Assembly: GCF_009720655.1 (NCBI RefSeq)
Contig: NZ_WNKS01000024.1
Span: 1 to 55,485, forward strand
From: Rhodoblastus acidophilus
GTDB lineage: Bacteria > Pseudomonadota > Alphaproteobacteria > Rhizobiales > Beijerinckiaceae
DNA: 55,485 nucleotides
Direction of reading: 5' to 3'
The notes beneath the pieces are model-generated. The model was not told the origin of the DNA. It did no database searches and worked only from the letters and a program-made list of their open reading frames with translations. Made by a program: the position numbers and the translations under genes. Shown one piece after another: positions 20,406 through 27,451 of the stretch; within the stretch, counting starts at the first letter, position 1, and every line of letters starts with the position of its first letter.

Positions 20406-21314
20406 ATGGCGCTCGACTGGAACGATCTGCAATTCTGCCTGGCGGTGGCCCGCGACGGCACCGTGTCGGCCGCCGCGAAAAAACTCGGCGTCGATCACGC
20501 CACCATCATCCGGCGCATCGACCGGCTGGAGCGCGACCTCGGCGCCAAGCTCTTTGCCCGGCGCAAGACCGGCTATGAGCTGACCGACGCCGGCCGCCGC
20601 GCCGCCGGCATGGCCGAAACCATCGAATCGCAGATTCGCGGCGGACAGGCGGAGATTTCCGGCGGCGCGGCGCGACTCGCCGGCACGGTGCGGGTCGGCG
20701 CGCCCGACGGGTTCGGCTCGTTCTTCCTCGCGCCCCGGCTCGGCCCGCTGGCCGAAAAACACCCTGATTTGCAGATCGAACTGGTGGCGACGGCGCGGCT
20801 GTTCAGCCTGTCCAAGCGCGAGGCCGACATCGCCATCAGTCTCGCCCTGCCCCGCGAGGGACGCATTTATGGGCGAAAATTATTGGATTATCGGCTGTTC
20901 CTCTATGCCTCGCCCGACTATCTCGCCAAAACGGGTCCCATCAAAACCCGCGAGGATATAAAAAACCGCCGGCTGATCGGCTATATTTCCGAACTGCTGT
21001 TCACCCCGGAACTGGATTATCTGCCGCAAATCCTGCCGGGCCTGTCGGCGCAGATCCGCAGCGCCAACCTCATCGCGCAATTGCACGCGGTGCTGTCCGG
21101 ATTGGGGATCGCCGTGCTGCCGCGTTTTCTCGCGCAAGGTTTCAACCTTGTTCCCATCCTGCCGGATGACATCTGCATCACCCGCAGCTTCTATCTGCTG
21201 ATGCATGCGGATGGCCGTGATTTTCCGCAGATCCGCGCCGTCGCCGACCACATCCACGCGGCGACCCACGCGGAAAAAGCCCTGTTCCTCGATCCCCCGA
21301 AATGCGCGCCATGA
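20406..21314 (+). CDS. LysR-type transcriptional regulator
   Basis: A 302-residue regulator. The N-terminal winged helix is FCLAVARDGTVSAAAKKLGV followed by RIDRLERDLGAKLFARRKTG, and the substrate-binding domain covers about 90-295. The family usually has two Rossmann-like subdomains for an effector. The effector is unknown. Its end overlaps the cupin gene start, so it probably controls or is co-expressed with that gene. Confidence 0.92.
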   Translation: MALDWNDLQFCLAVARDGTVSAAAKKLGVDHATIIRRIDRLERDLGAKLFARRKTGYELTDAGRRAAGMAETIESQIRGGQAEISGGAARLAGTVRVGAPDGFGSFFLAPRLGPLAEKHPDLQIELVATARLFSLSKREADIAISLALPREGRIYGRKLLDYRLFLYASPDYLAKTGPIKTREDIKNRRLIGYISELLFTPELDYLPQILPGLSAQIRSANLIAQLHAVLSGLGIAVLPRFLAQGFNLVPILPDDICITRSFYLLMHADGRDFPQIRAVADHIHAATHAEKALFLDPPKCAP

Positions 21315-21682
21315 TGGAAGAAACGCTCAACATTTTCGAAGACCTGCCCCATTCCTCGATGGAGGAGAATTTTGCCGTCCTGTTCGACCGGGGCGGCGTG
21401 ATGATCGAGCGCATCGTCTCGACGGGACAGGCGAGCCCGCCCGGTTTCTGGTACGACCAGAACTGGACGGAATGGGTGATGCTGCTCGCGGGCGCGGCGC
21501 GGCTGCGTTTCGAGGACGATACGGAAGCGGTGCTGTTCCGGCCGGGCGACCACGTCCTGATCACGCCGCGCCGGCGCCATCGCATCGAATGGACGCAAGC
21601 CGAACCGCCGACGCTCTGGCTGGCGGTGCATATCAGGGACGACGGGGCGAGCGCTTCAAACCCGGCTTCGACTCCCGTCTAA
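21302..21682 (+). CDS. Small cupin-domain protein
   Basis: A 126-residue single-domain cupin. WVMLLAGAARLRFEDD is cupin motif 1 without the usual His pair, and FRPGDHVLITPRRRHRIEW is motif 2 with His residues. Metal binding is therefore possible but incomplete. It overlaps the LysR gene by 13 bp; an in-frame ATG at 21311 would give a 4-bp ATGA overlap and is a good alternative start. Function unknown; it could be a sugar or phenolic-compound binding protein. Confidence 0.78.
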   Translation: MRAMMEETLNIFEDLPHSSMEENFAVLFDRGGVMIERIVSTGQASPPGFWYDQNWTEWVMLLAGAARLRFEDDTEAVLFRPGDHVLITPRRRHRIEWTQAEPPTLWLAVHIRDDGASASNPASTPV

Positions 21683-22343
21683 GCCCAGTCACGCCACCGC
21701 GTCATGGCCGGGCTTGTCACGGCCACGCCGGCATGAAGGGCGATCCGTCGCCAAAAAAGCCTTTTGGCGGAAAGTGAAAACCGCAAACCCGCCGGAACCG
21801 CGATTTTGTCAGGCAATGTTCATGATATGTTTCACATGAAACATGACAGAGTGAGCTGCAATCCTCTGAAAAACAGCCAATTATCTCGTGGCCCACCCCG
21901 GCCGGCCCCAGGCGGCCAACACTTTTGACGCCAGCAACCGCACGGTTGCACAGGCGAAAACCACGCTGTTTTCGTCAAAAATCGCGCGTTTTTTGCAAGA
22001 ATTCGCGTATTTTTCCACATTTTGCGCGGACAGGTTTCAACCAGGGCGAGAAACGCCCGCTCTCAAGCGCCGTCGAACGGCGCCAAAAGCAATCCAGCAC
22101 TTTCCCGAAACGTCGGCCCGCCACCGGTTCGACCCGGCGATCCACCGGAACACGGCCGCAGCTCTCGCCGCGCCCGTTCGGCGGGGAAACACGCCCCGAT
22201 CGGCCGGAAACGGCGGAAAGCGGACCAACGCTTATGCGGCGATTTGGCTCAACGATCCGCTCTTCGTCACAAAGTTAACGGTGCCGTGCGGTAGCTAAAA
22301 ACTACGTCTTGGACTCATAATAATGAAGACAATGAAACTTTCA
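21683..22343. other. Gene-poor intergenic region
   Basis: About 660 bp without a convincing gene. It contains a near-parS palindrome at 21828-21843. The rest is GC-rich with scattered short frames whose composition (R, P and S rich) looks non-coding. The last 60 bp (from about 22290) turn AT-rich where the caspase-like gene ends. Confidence 0.55.
21828..21843. promoter_or_regulatory. parS-like palindrome
   Basis: TGTTTCACATGAAACA differs from the widely conserved chromosomal parS (TGTTTCACGTGAAACA) by one base, G to A just right of the dyad centre. It lies in a non-coding stretch. No parAB or gid genes are in the window. It could be a secondary ParB site or an unrelated regulator's operator. 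Confidence 0.45.
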
Positions 22344-23033
22344 TTAATCCCCCTTGTAATAACCAAGCGAATCCAATTCCTCATCGCTAATTTCCATCAA
22401 GTCGACAATTTCTTGCTCCGCATTTTTTAGCTTTAAGTAAACACTAAATTTAAGATTTGATATCAATCCACTATTATGCTTTCTGATGCTTTTGCAGACA
22501 TAAATCAATGTGTTTCGCGTTTTGTATTTTTGGATGACGTTCCTCAAGCGAATATTCACGTATTCCATCATAAAGAAACCATCAAGCAAACTCGACAGGC
22601 CCCAATCTACCTCATCTCGGTATCCAGCAAACCACGTTAGAGGGCTATCAAAACCTAGAAGTATTTTTGCGTTTGCCTTTCGACCAAAATAACATGATCC
22701 AACAAACATGCCCTTGATTGGGTTTTCTCTATCTTCGAATCTCCTCATTTTGATGACTTCCAAAAGACTTTTTGCATCCATTTTTTCATATTCACCTACA
22801 CATAAGCGCCTTTCGTCTCCGTGCCACCCAATATAAATAGTTAGAATATTTTTATTTGAGTTGAAGTAATCAATAGCTTCGGCCAATCCACTCTTGCTAA
22901 TAAAGCGCTCGTATGGAATCGCGTCAAACTCGTTGTTGAGCAATCCTTGTGTAATCAAATCGAATATTGGCTTAACGGGTTTGTTAGTTTCACGCTCCCA
23001 TCGCGATTCTATAACAGCAAGATCGGTTCTCAT
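22344..23033 (-). CDS. AT-rich orphan gene, putative caspase-like protease
   Basis: A 229-residue protein whose base composition is far more AT-rich than all neighbours, a sign of recent transfer. I read a His/Cys dyad in caspase-like order: His71 in TIYIGWHGDERRL after a hydrophobic strand, and Cys114 in MFVGSCYFG after a second strand. These are followed by FAGYRDEVDWGLSSLLDGFF, like the segment after the cysteine in several bacterial caspase-like families (I recall DUF6642). No signal peptide or membrane segment is seen. It has no partner gene: its neighbours are 250-660 bp away. Protease activity and any defence role are inference. Confidence 0.6.
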   Translation of the reverse strand: MRTDLAVIESRWERETNKPVKPIFDLITQGLLNNEFDAIPYERFISKSGLAEAIDYFNSNKNILTIYIGWHGDERRLCVGEYEKMDAKSLLEVIKMRRFEDRENPIKGMFVGSCYFGRKANAKILLGFDSPLTWFAGYRDEVDWGLSSLLDGFFMMEYVNIRLRNVIQKYKTRNTLIYVCKSIRKHNSGLISNLKFSVYLKLKNAEQEIVDLMEISDEELDSLGYYKGD

Positions 23034-23284
23034 GCTTGTTCTCGAAATTAGTAAGAGGGAAGATTATATTAGTCCACTCACGCAATTCAAAGTGCGCTTC
23101 GTCCACTTGGAAGGATTTCTCTTGCCCAGATGGGCTTGACTACCCCCTCCAAACCTGTATTCGCGATTCTAGATGTCGTATTTGGCCAATGCAAGGGTGG
23201 CTTAAGCTTTACGTTCCCAACATTGGTCACGAACGTCGGAAACGAGCCGATTTCGATCCTCGCCTGACGGCCAAAGCCCCCCGC

Positions 23285-24133
23285 TCAGCCCCCGAGCCTC
23301 GCCGACAACCGCATCAGCCGCGCCCCCGCCGCGCCCGCCACCTCTTCAAAGCGCGGCGACAGCAGAAACGCCAGTTCCGCCTCGCGCGAGGCGGTGACGG
23401 GATCGAGCCGCGCCAGGTCCTCGTCGACATGGCCGGGATGGCACATCACAAGCTGTCGCGGCCCCGGCGCCGTCAAAAACGTCGCGAAATCCGCCGCATA
23501 ATCGGCGCCGGCGTCGAAATCGGAAAAGCCGGAAAACCCGTCGTTCAGCGCAAAGCCGGCGGCCCGCGCCTTCCCGCGAAATCCCCGCGCCAGCGCGGCG
23601 ACCGTCAGCGCCTTCCCCCAATGTTTTCCGCGCGAAAAAATCCGCTGCGGCCGATCGGCGGAATCGCGCAGCCAGCATTTTCCCGCAAAACCCCGCGCGG
23701 AAAGCTCGCAGAGCAGGACATCGGAAATTCCCGGCAGAACCTGGACATGCTGGTGGCCATCGACGAAATCCGGCGGCGCGCCGAAAGCCTGCTCAAACGC
23801 ATCGAGCTGGCGGCGCAATTCGTCCAGAATTTCGTCCAGCGGCAGCGCGCCCCGCCACGCGGCAGGCACAATCGCATTCATGGCCGGAAAGCGCGACGGC
23901 GCGAAGCGGGGCATGCCGCCCAGCGGAACGCCCAGCGTCAGGTTGAGATGCAAACCGAGGTCCGCGTCGGGGGCCAGATCGCGAAACGCCCGCGCCGCCT
24001 CCGGCCAGCCCGGTTGCGTGGTCATGGCGCAGGTCGCGCTGAGCCGTCCGGCGGCCAGGGCCTCCAGAATCCCGGCGGTCACCGCCGGCGAGAGCGCGAA
24101 ATCGTCGGCGCACAGGGCGAAAGCGAAGGTCAT
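23285..24133 (-). CDS. ChbG/HpnK-family (YdjC-like) carbohydrate deacetylase
   Basis: A 282-residue protein. The metal site begins with LCADDFALSPAVTAGI, and a second metal motif is FVDGHQHVQVLPGI. The family removes N-acetyl groups from amino sugars or acts in hopanoid synthesis (HpnK). The ATG at 24133 gives the motif its normal place near the N-terminus. It is divergent from a polyprenyl-phosphate glycosyltransferase. No other hopanoid genes are in the window, so a role in processing a lipid-linked sugar made by the neighbour is equally plausible. Confidence 0.85.
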   Translation of the reverse strand: MTFAFALCADDFALSPAVTAGILEALAAGRLSATCAMTTQPGWPEAARAFRDLAPDADLGLHLNLTLGVPLGGMPRFAPSRFPAMNAIVPAAWRGALPLDEILDELRRQLDAFEQAFGAPPDFVDGHQHVQVLPGISDVLLCELSARGFAGKCWLRDSADRPQRIFSRGKHWGKALTVAALARGFRGKARAAGFALNDGFSGFSDFDAGADYAADFATFLTAPGPRQLVMCHPGHVDEDLARLDPVTASREAELAFLLSPRFEEVAGAAGARLMRLSARLGG

Positions 24134-24228
24134 GTGTCCCGCAACCAGTCGAAAATCCGCCCCTTTCTTGCGCATTTTTGTCCGGCAAACTAGACCTGAC
24201 GCACGCATGGCCGCTGGAACGGGAAAAG

Positions 24229-25233
24229 ATGTCGAACGCAACAGAGGAAACGCCGGAGCTTTCGGTCATCATTCCCGTGTTCAACGAGGGCGACAATCTG
24301 CGCGCGCTGGTCGCGCGCCTCATCCCGGCGCTGGCCTGCGTGAAAAGTTTCGAAATCATTTTTGTTGACGACGGCTCCAGCGACAACACGCTGGATGTCG
24401 CGCGCGAGCTGAACGCGGCCGACCCCCGCATCACCGCCCTGTCGTTTTCGCGCAATTTCGGCAAGGAGATCGCCATCGCCGCCGGGGTCGACGCGGCCCG
24501 CGGCCGGGGCGCGGTGATCATGGACGCCGACCTCCAGCACCCGCCCGAGGCCATCGCCCTGTTCGTCGAAAAGTGGCGCGAGGGCTACCAGAACATTTTT
24601 GGCGTGCGGCAGAGCCGCGACACGGATTCGCCGGCGCGCAAATGGCTCACCCGCTATTTTTACCGGCTGTTCCGCACATTCGGCGAGATCGGCCTGCCCG
24701 AAGGCGCCGGCGATTTCCGCCTGCTCGACCGCGTGGCGCTCGACGCGCTCAAGACGCTCCGGGAGCAGGCGCGGTTCTCAAAAGGCCTTTACGCCTGGAT
24801 CGGTTTTCGCAGCGTCGGCGTTCCCTTCGACGTGGCGGAGCGCCATGCCGGCGAATCGAAATTTTCCTACCGGAAACTCACCCGTTTCGCCCTCGACGGC
24901 CTCGTCTCCTTCACCACCGTGCCGCTCAAGATTTGGACTTACATTGGCATGGCCGTCGCCGCCTTTGCGCTGGCCAACGCGCTCTATTACGTGCTGGAAA
25001 CCCTGATCTTGGGCGTGTCGGCCCCCGGTTTTGCGACTCTCGTGGTGTCGATCACCTTTTTCGCCGGCGTGCAGCTGATTTCGCTCGGCGTGCTCGGCGA
25101 ATATATCGGCCGGGTGTTCGCCGAGGTGAAGGGACGCCCGCTTTATCTGGTGCAGGAGCGCATCGGCAGGCGCATCGGCGCGGCAAACCTCGACGCCGGC
25201 CCGGCCGCGAAGGCGGAAAAGGCCAAATTTTAA
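24229..25233 (+). CDS. Polyprenyl-phosphate glycosyltransferase (GT2)
   Basis: A 334-residue family 2 transferase of the GtrB/ArnC/dolichol-phosphate mannosyltransferase type. The nucleotide-sugar fold starts LSVIIPVFNEGDNL, with DDGSSDNT and the DADLQHPPEAI metal motif. GDFRLLDR is the acceptor-side loop. Two C-terminal membrane segments lie at about 230-255 and 265-290. It moves a sugar from UDP or GDP to undecaprenyl phosphate at the inner membrane. The ATG at 24229 follows GGGAAAAG; a GTG at 24178 is possible. murJ follows after 48 bp. Confidence 0.92.
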   Translation: MSNATEETPELSVIIPVFNEGDNLRALVARLIPALACVKSFEIIFVDDGSSDNTLDVARELNAADPRITALSFSRNFGKEIAIAAGVDAARGRGAVIMDADLQHPPEAIALFVEKWREGYQNIFGVRQSRDTDSPARKWLTRYFYRLFRTFGEIGLPEGAGDFRLLDRVALDALKTLREQARFSKGLYAWIGFRSVGVPFDVAERHAGESKFSYRKLTRFALDGLVSFTTVPLKIWTYIGMAVAAFALANALYYVLETLILGVSAPGFATLVVSITFFAGVQLISLGVLGEYIGRVFAEVKGRPLYLVQERIGRRIGAANLDAGPAAKAEKAKF

Positions 25234-25281
25234 TCGAACGTGATTCATCTCCAAAAGTCCCACCCCCACCGCCCGGTCCCG

Positions 25282-26838
25282 ATGTACAAGAGCTTTTTAT
25301 CGGTCAGCGGCTTCACGCTGCTCTCCCGCCTCACCGGGTTTTTGCGCGACATCGTGCTCAGCGGCGTGCTGGGCGCGGGCATGATGATGGACGCCTTCGC
25401 GGTCGCCCAGCGCCTGCCCAATCATTTCCGCGCCATTTTTGGCGAGGGCGCCTTCAACGCCGCCTACGTCCCCACCTATCTGCGCGTCCTCGAACAGGAC
25501 GGCCAAACGCGCGCCCAAAACTTTGCAAATCAGATTTTCACGCTGCTGCTGCTGTCTCAGGTGGTCATGCTGGCGCTGGGCTGGCTGTTCATGCCCGCCT
25601 TCGTCGACCTGCTGGCGCCCGGTTTTTCCCGCGATCCGCAGAAATACGAACTGGCGGTGTCGCTGACCCGTATCACCTTCCCCTACCTGTTCTGCATCAC
25701 CCTGGTCACCATGCATTCGGCGACGCTGAACGCGCACGGGGTGTTCGCCGTCCCCGCCTTCGCGCCGGTGCTGCTCAACGTCGTCACCATGGCGTTTCTC
25801 GCGATCAGCTTCCTGTTCCCCAGCGCGGCCTATGCGGCGGCGACAGGCGTGGTCGCCTCCGGCGTCGCCCAGCTCGTCCTGCTCATGCTCGAAGCGCGCC
25901 GGCACGGGCTGATCGAGAAGATCGCCAAACCCGGTCTGGGCCAGGACGTGCGCGCCTTCTTCCGCATGTTCGGTCCGGCGGTGATCGGCTCCTCGGGCGT
26001 GCAGATCGCTATGTTCGCCGACACGATCATCGGCTCGCTGCTGGCGACCGGCGGCCTGTCGTCGCTTTATTATGCGGAGCGGCTCTATCAATTGCCGATC
26101 GGCCTCGTCGGGGTCGCCGCCGGCACGGTGCTGCTGCCGGAAATGAGCCGCTGCTTCGCCCGCGAGAACTGGGAGGGCGCCTTCACCGCGCAGAACCGGA
26201 CGCTGGCGATGAGCGTGGCCCTGACGGCCCCCTTCGTCGTCGCCTTCATGGTGATCCCCGATTTTCTCGTGCGCGCCCTGTTCGAGCACGGGCGTTTCCA
26301 GATCGAGGATTCGCTGGCGACCGCCGCCGTGCTGCGCGCCTATGGCGCGGGGCTCTTGGCGATGGTGGCGATCAACGCCCTGCGCTCCGGCTTCCAGGCG
26401 ATGGGCGACACGAAAACCCCCATGTATGTCGCCCTCGGCGCGCTGGCGATCAACCTGCTGCTGAAGATCGCGCTGTACCAGCCTCTGGGCGCCGTCGGCA
26501 TAGCGGTCGCGACCTCGGTCAACGCCTGGGTCAATGTCGGGCTGCTGGCGATCCTGGCGCTGCGCCGCTACCTGTTCCAGCCGGACAAGACCTTCGGCTC
26601 GATCCTGCTGGCCTGCGCGACGGCGAGCGTGATCCTGGCCAATATCGCGCTCTGGCTGCAAGGGCCGTTCCTCGCCCTGGCGCGCGCCATCGGCGGCGTT
26701 CCCGGCCTGCTCGCCGGCGTTGCGGGCCTGGGCCTGCTGGGCGCCCTGGTCTATGGCGCGGCGCTGGTGGCCGGCGCCCGCGCGCTGGGCGTCACGGCCG
26801 CGGAGATGGGCCTGTCTCGTCTGATCCGAAGGAAATGA
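25282..26838 (+). CDS. murJ: Lipid II flippase MurJ
   Basis: A 518-residue polytopic protein of the MurJ/MviN family with about 14 membrane helices. LLSRLTGFLRDIVLSGVLG and DAFAVAQRLPNHFRAIFGEG at the N-terminus hold the conserved arginines of the lipid II cavity. RAYGAGLLAMVAINALRSGF and MGDTKTPMYVALGAL are also typical. It moves lipid II across the inner membrane for peptidoglycan synthesis. Its 3' end overlaps the response-regulator gene on the other strand by 47 bp. Confidence 0.96.
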   Translation: MYKSFLSVSGFTLLSRLTGFLRDIVLSGVLGAGMMMDAFAVAQRLPNHFRAIFGEGAFNAAYVPTYLRVLEQDGQTRAQNFANQIFTLLLLSQVVMLALGWLFMPAFVDLLAPGFSRDPQKYELAVSLTRITFPYLFCITLVTMHSATLNAHGVFAVPAFAPVLLNVVTMAFLAISFLFPSAAYAAATGVVASGVAQLVLLMLEARRHGLIEKIAKPGLGQDVRAFFRMFGPAVIGSSGVQIAMFADTIIGSLLATGGLSSLYYAERLYQLPIGLVGVAAGTVLLPEMSRCFARENWEGAFTAQNRTLAMSVALTAPFVVAFMVIPDFLVRALFEHGRFQIEDSLATAAVLRAYGAGLLAMVAINALRSGFQAMGDTKTPMYVALGALAINLLLKIALYQPLGAVGIAVATSVNAWVNVGLLAILALRRYLFQPDKTFGSILLACATASVILANIALWLQGPFLALARAIGGVPGLLAGVAGLGLLGALVYGAALVAGARALGVTAAEMGLSRLIRRK

Positions 26839-27451
26839 AGCGGTCGAGGCCGGCGCGCATGGTGCTGCGCACCAGGTCGGACAGGCAATCGGCGCCGAGC
26901 TTGGCCATGACGCTGGCGCGCAGCGCCTCCACGGTGCGCAGGCTGACCCCCATCTCGAAAGCGGCGGTCTTGTTGAGCTTGCCTTCGAGCAGGCCGGCGA
27001 GCACCCGGCGCTCGGGCGGCGTCAGCGCCTTGAACCGCAGCTCGATTTCGCGCCGGTCGGCGGCGCGCGCCTCGGCGTCGGCCGCCTCGTCCAGCGCGCC
27101 GCGCACCGCCGCGACGAAAGCCGTTTCCGAATAGGGTTTTTCCAGGAAATTGCTGGCGCCGAGCTTCATCGCCTCCACCGCCAGGCGCACGTCGCCATAG
27201 GCGGTGATGACCACGACCGGCAGGGGCGATGGCGATTGCCGGATCTGCGCGAGCAACTCCATGCCGGTCATGCCGGACATGCGCAGGTCCGTCACCACGC
27301 AAGCCGGCCCCGCGGCGGGCGCGGCGGCGAGAAAAGCGCTGGCGCTGGAGAAGGCCAGCGCATTCAGGCCCTCGGTCTCCAGCAAGAGGGTCAGGGACTC
27401 GCGGATCGCGGCGTCGTCATCGACGATGTAAACGGACGCCGCCTCGTTCAT
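26792..27451 (-). CDS. FixJ-like response regulator
   Basis: A 219-residue two-domain regulator. The receiver domain has acidic residues at 11-13 (VYIVDDDAA), phosphoacceptor Asp55 (VVTDLRMSGMTGMEL) and the conserved lysine in FLEKPY. The C-terminal LuxR-type helix-turn-helix is TPPERRVLAGLLEGKLNK with SLRTVEALRASVMAKL; the usual NKxIAxxLGIS is changed to NKTAAFEMGVS. It overlaps its kinase gene by 4 bp (ATGA), so the pair is an operon. Target genes unknown. Confidence 0.93.
   Translation of the reverse strand: MNEAASVYIVDDDAAIRESLTLLLETEGLNALAFSSASAFLAAAPAAGPACVVTDLRMSGMTGMELLAQIRQSPSPLPVVVITAYGDVRLAVEAMKLGASNFLEKPYSETAFVAAVRGALDEAADAEARAADRREIELRFKALTPPERRVLAGLLEGKLNKTAAFEMGVSLRTVEALRASVMAKLGADCLSDLVRSTMRAGLDRFISFGSDETGPSPRP

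Noticed and set aside
21888-22298. Small gene in the gap after the cupin gene
   Set aside because: No ribosome binding site, no recognisable motif, and several overlapping frames of similar length exist.
23032-23139. Short plus-strand frame upstream of the caspase-like gene as a partner peptide
   Set aside because: Thirty-five codons, no ribosome binding site, and its composition follows the AT-rich background.
24573-27134. Long plus frame overlapping the glycosyltransferase and murJ
   Set aside because: It is a shifted frame of both genes with arginine/proline-rich sequence and no family motif.
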